This document shows, one piece after another, positions 9,212-18,658 of a stretch of 64,000 bases of DNA (position 1 is its first letter; each line of letters starts with the position of its first letter). This DNA comes from Sphingomonas sp. Mn802worker (GTDB lineage Bacteria > Pseudomonadota > Alphaproteobacteria > Sphingomonadales > Sphingomonadaceae): the NCBI RefSeq assembly GCF_000382485.1, contig NZ_AORY01000014.1, forward strand, positions 105,360-169,359, given 5' to 3'. The position numbers were made by a program, and so were the translations under genes. Under the pieces are notes generated by a model, which saw only the letters and a list, made by a program, of their open reading frames with translations, was not told the origin of the DNA and did not search any database.

Positions 9212-11959
9212 ATGCGTCGTACCTTCGAGCAACTGCCCAACCGCCGCGCCATCGTCGACCGCCGCGTGCTTGCCGAAGCGCTCGCCGCGCTGCCGGGCAA
9301 GGCGGACGCACAGCTTCGCCGCGGCGCGACCGCGATCCTCAAGGCGGCGCTCGACGCCGGCCGCGCGGAGATCGCGCGGCGCCTGATCGAACATCCTTCG
9401 CGCGGGCTGGAGGCGGCAAACGCGCAGGCGTATCTGGTCGATCAGGTCATCGTCGCGCTGGCCGATTTCACGGTCGCGCGGCTTTATCCGCTGAACAATC
9501 CGACCGCGTCCGAGCGGCTGCTGCTGATCGCGGTCGGCGGCTACGGACGCGGCGAGATGGCGCCGTTCAGCGACGTCGACATCGGCTTCGTCACCCCGTG
9601 GAAGCAGACGCCCTGGGCCGAGCAGGCGATCGAATCGATGCTCTATGCGCTGTGGGACTTGGGGCTGAAGGTCGGCCATTCCAGCCGCTCGCTCGACGAC
9701 ATGGTGCGCCAGGCGAAGGGCGACGTGACCGTTCGCACCGCGCTGCTTGAGGCGCGCTACCTCTGGGGCGACGAGGCGTTGTACGAGGAGGCCGCGTCGC
9801 GCTTCGACCAGGAGGTGCGCAGCGGCACCGAGCGTGAATTCGTCGCCGACAAGCTTGCGGAACGAAACGCGCGCCACATCCGCATGGGCGACACGCGTTA
9901 CGTCGTCGAACCAAACGTCAAGGAGGGCAAGGGCGGCCTGCGCGATCTCCACGCGCTGTTCTGGATCGGCAAATACGCCTACAAGGTGCGCAGCTCGCGT
10001 GAGTTGAAGGAAGCTGGGCTGTTCACCGCGGACGAATATCGCCTGTTCCACCGCGCCGACAATTTCCTCTGGGCGGTGCGCTGCCACCTGCACCTGATTG
10101 CAGGGCGCGCCGAGGACCGGCTGACGTTCGACTATCAGCGCGAGATCGCCCAGCGGATGCATTACGCCGACCGCCCCGGCAAACCCGCAGTCGAACGCTT
10201 CATGCAATTCTACTTCCTGCAGGCGAAGACCGTCGGCTCGCTGACCGGCCTGTTCCTCGCCCACCTGGAGGAGCGCTACAACCGGAGACACAGCGGTGAG
10301 CGGATCAAGCGGCTGCTGCGTAGCCCGCGCAAGCTGAACGGCTTCACCGTCGACCGCGGCCGGCTCGCGATCCCGCGCGACGACTTTTTCGCGGAGGACC
10401 CGGTGCGCCTGGTCGAGGCGTTCGCGCTCGCCGCGCAGACGAAGATGGAGATTCATCCGCTCGCGATGCGCTGCGCCACGCGCGACGCCAAACTCGCCGC
10501 CTCGGTCCGGCGCGATCCGCGCGCCAATGCGCTGTTCCTCGACCTGCTGACCAGCCCGAACGATCCCGAGCTGGTGCTGCGCTGGATGAACGAGACCGGC
10601 GTGCTCGGCCGCTTCGTGCCCGATTTCGCGCGCGTCGTCGCGCAGATGCAATTCGACATGTACCATCATTACACGGTCGACGAGCATACGATCCGCGCGC
10701 TTGGCCTGCTCGCCCGGATCGAACAGGGCACGCTCAAGGCCGACCATCCGCTCGCCAGCGCGGTGATGGAGCAGGTCGTCTCGCGCCGCGTGCTCTACGT
10801 CGCCGTCCTGCTCCACGACATCGCCAAGGGACGCGGTGGCGATCATTCGGTGCTGGGCGCGGAGGTGGCGCTGCGCGTCTGCCCGCGGCTAGGGCTCACC
10901 CGCGCGGAGACCGAGACGGTGTCGTGGCTCGTACGCCACCACCTGCTGATGTCCGCGACCGCGTTCAAGCGTGACCTCTCGGACTTCAAGACCATTCTCG
11001 ACTTCACCGCGGTGGTGCAGAGCGTCGAGCGGCTGAGGCTGCTGCTGGTGCTGACCACCGTCGACATCCGCGCGGTTGGCCCCGGCACGTGGAACGGCTG
11101 GAAGGGGCAGTTGCTCGCCGACCTGTACGAAGGCGCTGAGGAGGTGCTGCGGCTCGGACACAAGCAGAAAGGCCGCATCGAGCGGATCGAGGCCAAGCAG
11201 GAAGGCTTGCGCGCTGCGATGAACTGGGATGACGAGGCGCTCGCCGCTTACGTGCGTCGCCTGCCCGAACCCTATTGGATCGCCGAGCCTGCCGACGTGC
11301 TGGAGGCGAACGCGCGCGTCGTCGCGCAGGCGGGCGACGCGCCGCTGTCGATCGCGGCGCAGGTCTATCCCGAACGCGGCGCGACGCTCGTCACCGTCTA
11401 CGCGACCGATCATCCGGGATTGTTCTTCCGCATCGCCGGCGCGATCAACGTCGCGGGCGGCAACATCATCGACGCGCGCATCCACACCACGCGCGACGGC
11501 ATGGCGCTCGACAATTTTCTCGTCCAGGACCCGCTCGGCCGCCCGTTCGACGAGGCGGAGCAGCTACAGCGCATCCGCGTCACGATCGAGGACGCGCTTG
11601 CCGGACGGGTGCGGCTGACCGACCGGTTGAAGGCGAAACCCTTACCCCGCCTGCGCGCCGACGCCTTCGCGATCGAGCCGAACGTGTTGGTCGACAACAA
11701 GGCGTCGAACCGCTTCACCGTGGTCGAGGTCAATGCGCGAGACCGCCCAGCACTGCTCAACCAGCTCGCCCACGCGTTGTTCCAGTCAAAGGTGACGATC
11801 CACTCGGCGCACGTCTCGACCTATGGCGAGCGCGCGGTCGACACCTTCTACCTGACCGATTTGACCGGCGACAAGATCGCGCTGTCGTCGAAGATCAAGG
11901 GGCTGGAGCGCCGCCTGCTCGCCGCCGCTGCCGGACGCGCGCTGGAGGAAGCGGCGTGA
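9212..11959 (+). CDS. glnD: Bifunctional PII uridylyltransferase/uridylyl-removing enzyme GlnD
   Basis: A 915-residue nitrogen sensor that uridylylates PII proteins under nitrogen limitation and reverses this when glutamine is high. The nucleotidyltransferase motif GGYGRGEMAPFSDVDIGF lies at about residues 109-126, an HD-domain motif (LLHDIAKGRGGDHS) at about 534-547, and two ACT domains at about 728-800 (VYATDHPGLFFRIAGAI) and 833-905 (VNARDRPALLNQLAHAL). All four domains are intact. It is the last gene before a strong hairpin, and the next gene is convergent. Confidence 0.98.
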   Translation: MRRTFEQLPNRRAIVDRRVLAEALAALPGKADAQLRRGATAILKAALDAGRAEIARRLIEHPSRGLEAANAQAYLVDQVIVALADFTVARLYPLNNPTASERLLLIAVGGYGRGEMAPFSDVDIGFVTPWKQTPWAEQAIESMLYALWDLGLKVGHSSRSLDDMVRQAKGDVTVRTALLEARYLWGDEALYEEAASRFDQEVRSGTEREFVADKLAERNARHIRMGDTRYVVEPNVKEGKGGLRDLHALFWIGKYAYKVRSSRELKEAGLFTADEYRLFHRADNFLWAVRCHLHLIAGRAEDRLTFDYQREIAQRMHYADRPGKPAVERFMQFYFLQAKTVGSLTGLFLAHLEERYNRRHSGERIKRLLRSPRKLNGFTVDRGRLAIPRDDFFAEDPVRLVEAFALAAQTKMEIHPLAMRCATRDAKLAASVRRDPRANALFLDLLTSPNDPELVLRWMNETGVLGRFVPDFARVVAQMQFDMYHHYTVDEHTIRALGLLARIEQGTLKADHPLASAVMEQVVSRRVLYVAVLLHDIAKGRGGDHSVLGAEVALRVCPRLGLTRAETETVSWLVRHHLLMSATAFKRDLSDFKTILDFTAVVQSVERLRLLLVLTTVDIRAVGPGTWNGWKGQLLADLYEGAEEVLRLGHKQKGRIERIEAKQEGLRAAMNWDDEALAAYVRRLPEPYWIAEPADVLEANARVVAQAGDAPLSIAAQVYPERGATLVTVYATDHPGLFFRIAGAINVAGGNIIDARIHTTRDGMALDNFLVQDPLGRPFDEAEQLQRIRVTIEDALAGRVRLTDRLKAKPLPRLRADAFAIEPNVLVDNKASNRFTVVEVNARDRPALLNQLAHALFQSKVTIHSAHVSTYGERAVDTFYLTDLTGDKIALSSKIKGLERRLLAAAAGRALEEAA

Positions 11960-11965
11960 ACGAAA

Positions 11966-11997
11966 AAGGGCCGGCTCGCGCGTGCGAACCGGCCCTT
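11966..11997. terminator. Hairpin terminator between glnD and a TonB-dependent receptor gene
   Basis: Arms AAGGGCCGGCTCGC and GCGAACCGGCCCTT pair over 14 positions with one mismatch around a 4-base loop. On the minus strand the stem is followed by five T, which makes it a good intrinsic terminator for the receptor gene; on the plus strand it may also end glnD. Confidence 0.8.
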
Positions 11998-12016
11998 CTG
12001 CCGTAAGCGCTGCCGA

Positions 12017-14842
12017 TCAGAAGCGCGTGCGCACCGTCAGGCCATAGGTCCGCGGCTCGGCCAGATACGAGGTGAAGATCTGGTTGGCCGCGGCGAAGCC
12101 GCCCGCGGTTCCGAACGCCTGCACCTGCGCCTGGCTGCCCGACCCTTGGAACGGTGCCGCAAAGGCGACTTGCTGGTAATCCTGGTTCAGCAGGTTCTGC
12201 GCCCAGACCTCGATCGCCCACAGGTCGTCGCGCCCGTGCAGGCCGACACGCGCGTTGACGACGGTGAAGCCATCCTGCGCCTTCTCGGGGAAGATGTCCG
12301 AGCCGGTGTTATAATCGGACGAGGTGCGCTGATCGATGTAGAACAGCGCCGACATGCCGTTCGACCCGATCTCCGGCGTCCACGATGCCGAGGTCGTGAT
12401 GACGTTGCGCGGCGCCAGCGGCATCTGCGCGCCCGGCAGCAGGAACAGCGCGGGGTCAAGCGGCTCGCCCGAGGCCGATCCGACGATGTTGTTGCGGATC
12501 TTGGTGTCGGCGAGCGTGTAGCCCATCGTGATCGCGACCGACCGCGCCGGATAGAAGCCCGCCTCTAGTTCGACGCCCTGGCTGCGCACGCCCGTGCCGA
12601 CATCGCCGGTGCAGCGCCCGGTCGCGGCGCTGTTGTCCTTGTCGGCGCCGTTCAGCCCGTCCTTGCAGCTGCTCAGATTCTGCACGATGAAGTTCGTGCC
12701 GTTGAACGTGTTAAGCTGGAAGTTGGTGAAGTCCGACCGGAACGCCGCCAGGTTGAAGGTGAACGGCCGTGACGAATATTTCAGGCCGATCTCATACGCA
12801 TTGACCGTCTCGGGGTCGAAGCGCAGCGCGTTCACGTTCGGCGCCAGCGTCGTCTGCGGTAGATAGGCGAGGCCGAGGTCCGACTTGTCGAGGTTGAACC
12901 CGCCCGCCTTGAACCCGCGCGAGTAGCTCGCATAGGTCATCAACCGCTCGACCGGCTTCCACGACAGCACCGCGGTCCCGGTGAATTCGTCGTTGCTGAA
13001 CTTGTCGCTCAGCGACTTGCCGTTCAGGGTCGAACTCGAATTGCCGGTGCAGCTGAGCGTCAGGATACCCGCAACCGTCGAGGCAAGCTGCGGGTTGGCG
13101 AGCAGCGGTGCCAAATTGCCCAGCTGCGACGCGCAAACGGTGTTGTCGTTGGTGAAGCTGGCGTCGAGGTTCTTCGTCTCCTTGGTCCAGCGCAGGCCGC
13201 CGGTCAGCGACAGCGTGTCGGTGATCTTCAGCACGTTGTGCGTGAAGAAGGCGAAGCTTTCGCTCTTCTGGTCGTAGATGTCGCGAATGCCGCCACGGTC
13301 GCTGATCGTCGACAAGGCGTCGATGCCGGCGAGGACGCGGGTCGCATTGGCGGCGGCGTTCGCCGCACCCGCGCCTTGCGCCGCGATCAGGCTACCGAGC
13401 ACCGCCGTGCGACCCGACACGCCCAGGCCCGGAATGGTCGTGGTGCCGAGGCAGCCCGGCGCGTTCGGGTTACGCAGCGCCGCGGTCGGGTTCGCCGTCG
13501 CGATCACGCGGCAAGCGGCAAAGCGGCCATAGTCCCTGCCGAAGCGGATGTTGTCCGCCACGCGCAGCTTCTCGTTGCTGTAGAAGCCGCCGACGAGCCA
13601 GTTGAGCCGGTCTCCGAACGCTTCGCCGTTCAGCCGCACTTCCTGCGTGAAGGTCCGGAAGCGGCGATACGCATTGCCGTCGTCGGCGCGGTAAACGAGG
13701 TCGAGGTTGCCGTAGTCGAAATCGCCCGCGCCGCCCGACTTGTATTCGCGATAGGCGGTGATCGAGGTCAGCGCCGCACCGCCGAAATTCCAGTCAATCT
13801 GCGCCGACCCGCCATAATCCTTGGTGATGTTCGAATAGGCACGGCCAGGCGTCTGTGCGATGCGACGGTTGTACGGGTCGCCCGCGCTCGGGAACACCGC
13901 GCCGAGCGACTGCATGACCTGCACGATGCGATTACCCGCCGGATTGATGGCGTAATCACCCGGCGTGCCCGGCGTCGGGTCGATCTTCTCGCGCGTGTCG
14001 ATATAGACCGCGCCGCAGCACTTCTCGTCACGCCGCGTGTAATCGCCGATCAGGCGGACGGAGAAATCGCTCGACGGCTCGAGCAGCAACTGGCCGCGCA
14101 CGAAGAAGCGGTCGCGATCGTTATAGTCGGTGTTGTTGATGACGTCGCGGTAGAAGCCGTCACGCTTGGCGTAGACACCGTCGACGCGGAACGCGAGCAG
14201 GTCCTTGACGATCGGACCCGTCAGCGCGCCGGCGACGCGAACGGCGTCGTAATTGCCGTAGGTCGCCTCGCCGTAGCCGCCGAAGTCGAACGACGGCGCC
14301 TTGGTGTAGATGTTGATCGCACCCGCCGACGAGTTGCGCCCCGACAGCGTACCCTGCGGCCCGCGCAGCACCTCGACCCGCTCGATCTCGCCGATGTCGT
14401 TCAGCCCCGAACCCGTGCGGCTGCGATAGACGCCGTCGATGAAGGTGACGACCGAGCTTTCGAGGCCCGGGTTGTCGCCAACCGTACCGATGCCGCGGAT
14501 GCGCGCGGAGGCGTTCGCTTCCGAACCCGTCGACGACACGCTCAGCGACGGCGCGAGCTGCGCCACGCCGCGGATGTCCGTCGCGCCCGAATTCTGCAGG
14601 CTCTGCTGGCTGACCGCGTTGATCGAGATCGGCACGTCGGCCAGCCGCTCGGCGCGCCTGGTCGCGGTGACGACGATGTCGCCTGCGCCCAGTTCATTCG
14701 TAGGGCTCGATTGCTGGGCGGTGGTGTCGGATTGTCCATCGACCGCGGCATTGCTGGTAACCGGGCTGGTCTGCTCCTGCGCGAGCGCCGGATAGGCAGC
14801 GAGGCAGGCAACGGTGGACAGAAGGGTCGCAGTGATGCGCAT
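12017..14842 (-). CDS. TonB-dependent receptor (outer membrane transporter), paralogue 1
   Basis: A 941-residue protein with a signal peptide ending in ALAQ. A plug domain follows (GDIVVTATRRAERLADVPIS, IRGIGTVGDNPGLESS, VEVLRGPQGTLSGRNSS), then a long beta-barrel ending in the C-terminal aromatic residue (TVRTRF) needed for outer membrane assembly. The substrate is not evident. It closely resembles the receptor at 15749-18514 along its whole length, including a Cys-Cys pair in an extracellular-loop region (EKCCGAV). It lies just downstream of infC on the same strand, with a 236-base gap. No regulator or transport partner is adjacent. Confidence 0.93.
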   Translation of the reverse strand: MRITATLLSTVACLAAYPALAQEQTSPVTSNAAVDGQSDTTAQQSSPTNELGAGDIVVTATRRAERLADVPISINAVSQQSLQNSGATDIRGVAQLAPSLSVSSTGSEANASARIRGIGTVGDNPGLESSVVTFIDGVYRSRTGSGLNDIGEIERVEVLRGPQGTLSGRNSSAGAINIYTKAPSFDFGGYGEATYGNYDAVRVAGALTGPIVKDLLAFRVDGVYAKRDGFYRDVINNTDYNDRDRFFVRGQLLLEPSSDFSVRLIGDYTRRDEKCCGAVYIDTREKIDPTPGTPGDYAINPAGNRIVQVMQSLGAVFPSAGDPYNRRIAQTPGRAYSNITKDYGGSAQIDWNFGGAALTSITAYREYKSGGAGDFDYGNLDLVYRADDGNAYRRFRTFTQEVRLNGEAFGDRLNWLVGGFYSNEKLRVADNIRFGRDYGRFAACRVIATANPTAALRNPNAPGCLGTTTIPGLGVSGRTAVLGSLIAAQGAGAANAAANATRVLAGIDALSTISDRGGIRDIYDQKSESFAFFTHNVLKITDTLSLTGGLRWTKETKNLDASFTNDNTVCASQLGNLAPLLANPQLASTVAGILTLSCTGNSSSTLNGKSLSDKFSNDEFTGTAVLSWKPVERLMTYASYSRGFKAGGFNLDKSDLGLAYLPQTTLAPNVNALRFDPETVNAYEIGLKYSSRPFTFNLAAFRSDFTNFQLNTFNGTNFIVQNLSSCKDGLNGADKDNSAATGRCTGDVGTGVRSQGVELEAGFYPARSVAITMGYTLADTKIRNNIVGSASGEPLDPALFLLPGAQMPLAPRNVITTSASWTPEIGSNGMSALFYIDQRTSSDYNTGSDIFPEKAQDGFTVVNARVGLHGRDDLWAIEVWAQNLLNQDYQQVAFAAPFQGSGSQAQVQAFGTAGGFAAANQIFTSYLAEPRTYGLTVRTRF

Positions 14843-15078
14843 TGATGTCGGTCCTCTCCCGGATTTGAATATCGGGTTTGGCGCCGATCCTATGCGGATA
14901 GGTTTACGCGTCTAGTAAAACTTACGTGTCTCGTAACGAAAAGCATGGGCTGTGTGACACCTGTGCAACACCGCTCAGCGAAACGAATGCTCATGCTAGT
15001 GAGGCTGACGCTACGGAACGTGTGCGATCAAAGCGTCGGGTGGTGCGCCGACGGTGATCCCGCCGGCGCGCACCAACT

Positions 15079-15624
15079 TTATTTCGGCGACAGCACCATC
15101 AACATCTGCCGGCCTTCCATGCGCGGATAGGCTTCGACCTTGGCGATCTCGTTGGTTGCCTCGGCGACGCGCTGCAACACCGCCATGCCGAGCGAGCCGT
15201 GGCTCAGCTCGCGCCCGCGGAACCGCATCGTGACCTTCACCTTGTCGCCTTCCTCGATGAACTCGACCACCTTCTTCATCTTGGTGTCATAATCGTGGTC
15301 ATCGATGTTCGGACGCATCTTGATCTCTTTGATCTCCTGCGTCTTCTGGCTCTTGCGGGCGAGATTGGCCTTCTTCTGCGCCTCGTACTTGAACTTGCCG
15401 ACATCAAGGAACTTGGCGACGGGCGGGTCCGCGTTGGGGGACACCTCGACCAGGTCGAGCCCGACTTCCTTGGCCTGCGCCATCGCTTCGCGCGTGTACA
15501 TGACACCGAGATTCTCGCCCTCGTGATCGATCACGCGGACCTTCTGGCTCTGGATCCACTCGTTGAAGCGAGGGCCGTTCATCGGTGGCGCCTGCATCGG
15601 GCGGCGCATCATGGGCGGACGGAT
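15079..15624 (-). CDS. infC: Translation initiation factor IF-3
   Basis: A 181-residue IF-3, which keeps 30S subunits free and proofreads start codons. The N-domain ([33 protein letters not shown]) and the C-domain ([29 protein letters not shown]) are complete. The first ATG pair in frame is at 15612 and has no ribosome binding site at proper distance. An AGGAGAA at 15631-15637 lies six bases before an in-frame ATC at 15624 (reading I-R-P-P-M-M-R-R). Use of a rare AUU/AUC-type start is an established feature of infC, linked to its autoregulation, so I place the start at the ATC. rpmI and rplT do not follow. Confidence 0.95.
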   Translation of the reverse strand: MRPPMMRRPMQAPPMNGPRFNEWIQSQKVRVIDHEGENLGVMYTREAMAQAKEVGLDLVEVSPNADPPVAKFLDVGKFKYEAQKKANLARKSQKTQEIKEIKMRPNIDDHDYDTKMKKVVEFIEEGDKVKVTMRFRGRELSHGSLGMAVLQRVAEATNEIAKVEAYPRMEGRQMLMVLSPK

Positions 15625-15637
15625 AGATACTTCTCCT
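15622..15637 (-). promoter_or_regulatory. infC ribosome binding site and non-canonical ATC start codon
   Basis: On the minus strand AGGAGAA is followed by GTATCT and then ATC, in frame with IF-3. The alternative ATG codons are 12 and 15 bases further on, 18 or more bases from the binding site. A poor start codon lets IF-3 repress its own translation, as known for AUU in Escherichia coli. Confidence 0.75.
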
Positions 15638-15748
15638 GTTGATTCACTCTGGCTGATATATGCTTTCGGTCACGAAATCGGAAGATGTCCGACGCACCCT
15701 CCTGTGCAAAGAGGAACGGCGCCGGTCGTTTTGTCGTCGATGTGTGCC

Positions 15749-18514
15749 TCAGAAGCTGCCGCGCAGCGTCACCCCGTAGGTGCGCGGCTCACCCGGAAAG
15801 CCGATGAACAGCTGGTTGGCGCTGCCTGGGAACCCGCCCGACGCGGCCTGCTGGACGCTGCGGAACGTGCCCGATCCTTGAGCGGGTATGTCGGACGCGA
15901 GCTGGAAGTAGCGCTGGTCGAGCAAATTCTGCGCCCACAATTCAACGCCCCAGCGCTTGTTCGCGCCGTACAGGCCAAGTCGTCCGTTCACGACCGCGAA
16001 GGCGTCCTGCACCTTTTCCAGGTCTAGGTCGGAGCCGGTGTTGGTGTCGCTCTGCATCCGCATGTCGACATACACCAACCCCGTCAGCCCGCGCGTGCCG
16101 ACCGCGGGAGTCCAGCCGATACCGGCAGTGGTGACGACCTCGGGCGCGTTCGACAGGTCGTGGTCGGGCAATTGGAACAGCACCGGCGACAGCGGCCGCC
16201 CGCCGGTCCCGACCAGATCGCGGCGGTATCGCGTGTGTGCGTAGGTGAAGCCGAGATTGACCGACACGTCGCGCGCCGGCCGAATGGTGCTTTCCAGCTC
16301 GACCCCGGTCGACACCACGCCGGGGCGCAACCGGTCGGGCGCGCACGCGCCGGTCGCCGCCGAGGCATCGGTATCGGCGCGGTTCAGGCCGTCGCGGCAC
16401 GACTGGATGTTCGCGACCTCGAAGCTCGTCCCGTTGTAGGTGTTGAGCTGGTAACCGCTGAACAGCTGGTGGAATGCCGCGACGTTGACGTCGATGCTGC
16501 GGCCGTTCCACTTCGCGCCGACCTCGTAGGCGGTTACCTTCTCGCTGGCGTAGGCGAGGTCGGCAACCTCGGCGCGTCCGTTGCCCGACGTGTTCGCCGG
16601 CCGGCTGAGCAGCGTCGCGCACGCCGCCTGTTGCGCTGCTGTACCCGCGCCCGCGAAGCACGGCCGGTCCAGTCCGGAGAAATCGAGGTTGAACCCGCCC
16701 GCCTTGTACCCGCGCGAGGCGGAGGCGTAGACGAGCACGCTCGTCACCGGCTTGAACCCCAGCACCGCGGTGCCGGTCCATTGCCCGTCGTCGAACGTCG
16801 ACCCCGGCGTGCCCGCGGGAATGTCGACGCCTGCGCCGTTAACGACGCAGGCCAGCCCGGCGAGCGACTGGAGCGAGGAGTTGAGCAGCGCCGGGCAGAG
16901 CGTGTTGGTCGCGCGGTAATCGGCGCGTACCTGCTTGTGCTCGTCGGTGTAACGCACCCCAATCGTCGCGAACAATCGGTCGGGCACGATCGCAACAGTG
17001 TTGTGCGTGAACAGCGCCCAGTTGCGACTCACCTGCGTAAAATTGCCGTCGTTCGCGCCGGTGCCGTTGAGCGGTGCCGCGCCCAGTTGCCGCGCCACCG
17101 CGTCATAGCCTGCGAACACGCTCGTCGGCGCAGTCGAGCAGGTGGGGGAGGCGAGGTCGACATGCCCCAGCCCCGAGGCCGCAAACGAGGTCGCGATGAT
17201 GCAATTGGCGAAGCGGGTGTAATCCTGCCCGTAACGCTGGTCGTCGTCGACGTTCAGCTTCTCGTTGCCGTAATAACCGCCGACCAGCCAGTCGAGCCGC
17301 CCGTCGAACGCGCGACCCGCCAGCCGCACTTCCTGAGAGAAGTTGCGGAAGCGGCGATCCAGATCCTGCCGGTCGAGCAGGTCGAGCCGGTTGAAATCGT
17401 TGTCCTGCCCCATCCGGTTCTTGTAATCGCGCCACGCGGTGATCGACGTCAGCGTCGCCCCGCCCAGATGCCAGTCGACCTCGCCCGACACGCCCCAGTC
17501 GCGCACCTCCGACCGGTACGGGACGCCAGCGCTCGTCGAGGTCGCGAACCGGAACCGCTCGTCCGCAGGCGGCAACTGGTAGTTTGCCCCCAGTGCCTGC
17601 AACAGCGGCAGCAGCGTGTTGGGACCGACCGCTACCGCATTCCCGGCGGGATCGGTCCGCGTCAGGTTGCGCACGGGACCCAGCAGCACGCCGTTGCAGC
17701 AATTCTCATGACGCTCGGCATAATCGCCGATGATCCTGACCGACAGCGCGTCACTCGGTGCCCAGGCGAACTGTCCGCGCGCCAGCCAGCGGTTCCGATC
17801 CTGGATGTCGGGCTCGCCGGGGGTCAGCTGTTTGATGAAACCGTCGCGGCGCTGCCACACGCCGTCGACGCGCAGCGCGGCGGTCTCGCCGACGGGCAGG
17901 TTCACCGCGCCGTCGAGCCGCCAGTAATCGTAATTGCCGTAGCTGACAGAGCCATGCGCGTCGGCGCGGCCGAGCTCTGGCGCGCGTGTCACGATGCTGA
18001 TCGTGCCCGCGGTCGAGTTGCGCCCGAACAATGTCCCCTGCGGCCCGCGCAGCACCTCGACGCGGTCGACCTCGCCCAATTCGGTCAGCCCGACGCCGCT
18101 GCGGGCCCGATAGACGCCGTCGACGAACAGCCCGACCGAGCTTTCCAGCCCCGGATTCTCGCCCACGGTGCCGATGCCGCGGATACGCGCGGTGAAGTTC
18201 GCCTCGCTCGTCGCGCCGGAGACCAGCAGCGACGGCGCGACCTGATCGATCCCGCGCAGGTCGACCGCGCCGGTCGCGGCAAGCGTCTCGCCCGAGATCG
18301 CGGTGATCGCGATCGGCACGTCCGACAGGCGCTCCGCGCGCCGCGTCGCCGTGACCAGGATGTCGCCCGGTGTGTCGCCGGTCTGGTCAGTAGCCGGAGA
18401 CGCGGACTGGTCGCCCGACCCGACCGGCGACTGCTGCGCGGCCGCGGGAAGGGTGAGCATCAGCGCGGACGAGAGCAGTCCGACCGCGAGCGCGGGCCGA
18501 TACGAACGATACAT
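15749..18514 (-). CDS. TonB-dependent receptor, paralogue 2, placed between thrS and infC
   Basis: About 921 residues with a signal peptide (LLSSALMLTLPAAAQQ). The plug is DILVTATRRAERLSDVPIA, IRGIGTVGENPGLESS and VEVLRGPQGTLFGRNST, and the barrel ends in VTLRGSF. It matches the receptor at 12017-14842 over plug, barrel and the Cys-Cys loop (HENCCNGV), so the two are paralogues. The ATG at 18514 gives a compact signal peptide and has AGGGA upstream; an ATG at 18541 is also open. The gene separates thrS from infC, which are neighbours in many bacteria. The substrate is unknown. Confidence 0.92.
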   Translation of the reverse strand: MYRSYRPALAVGLLSSALMLTLPAAAQQSPVGSGDQSASPATDQTGDTPGDILVTATRRAERLSDVPIAITAISGETLAATGAVDLRGIDQVAPSLLVSGATSEANFTARIRGIGTVGENPGLESSVGLFVDGVYRARSGVGLTELGEVDRVEVLRGPQGTLFGRNSTAGTISIVTRAPELGRADAHGSVSYGNYDYWRLDGAVNLPVGETAALRVDGVWQRRDGFIKQLTPGEPDIQDRNRWLARGQFAWAPSDALSVRIIGDYAERHENCCNGVLLGPVRNLTRTDPAGNAVAVGPNTLLPLLQALGANYQLPPADERFRFATSTSAGVPYRSEVRDWGVSGEVDWHLGGATLTSITAWRDYKNRMGQDNDFNRLDLLDRQDLDRRFRNFSQEVRLAGRAFDGRLDWLVGGYYGNEKLNVDDDQRYGQDYTRFANCIIATSFAASGLGHVDLASPTCSTAPTSVFAGYDAVARQLGAAPLNGTGANDGNFTQVSRNWALFTHNTVAIVPDRLFATIGVRYTDEHKQVRADYRATNTLCPALLNSSLQSLAGLACVVNGAGVDIPAGTPGSTFDDGQWTGTAVLGFKPVTSVLVYASASRGYKAGGFNLDFSGLDRPCFAGAGTAAQQAACATLLSRPANTSGNGRAEVADLAYASEKVTAYEVGAKWNGRSIDVNVAAFHQLFSGYQLNTYNGTSFEVANIQSCRDGLNRADTDASAATGACAPDRLRPGVVSTGVELESTIRPARDVSVNLGFTYAHTRYRRDLVGTGGRPLSPVLFQLPDHDLSNAPEVVTTAGIGWTPAVGTRGLTGLVYVDMRMQSDTNTGSDLDLEKVQDAFAVVNGRLGLYGANKRWGVELWAQNLLDQRYFQLASDIPAQGSGTFRSVQQAASGGFPGSANQLFIGFPGEPRTYGVTLRGSF

Positions 18515-18620
18515 GGGTGCGATCCCTGATGACCGCGGCATCTATGCGCCGCCTGATTAGGCGGGGGCGGTTAGCGGTCGTGCGGGGAAAGTCACGCGCT
18601 TTGTCGCTGGCCTGCGACGA

Positions 18621-18651
18621 GCCGATCGGTGATGCGCCGCCACCGATCGGC
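18621..18651. terminator. Perfect 11-bp inverted repeat at the 3' end of thrS
   Basis: GCCGATCGGTG and CACCGATCGGC pair perfectly around a 9-base loop, beginning eight bases past the thrS stop codon. There is no T tract, so it may be a transcript-stabilising hairpin or a weak or Rho-assisted terminator separating thrS from the receptor gene. Confidence 0.5.
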
Positions 18652-18658
18652 CCGACAC

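Noticed and set aside
16160..18529. Long open frame opposite the second TonB receptor (789 codons)
   Set aside because: Shadow of the receptor gene, without domain-like sequence. The same applies to 13238-14845, 6721-9183, 9107-10846, 49168-51327 and 51857-53542.
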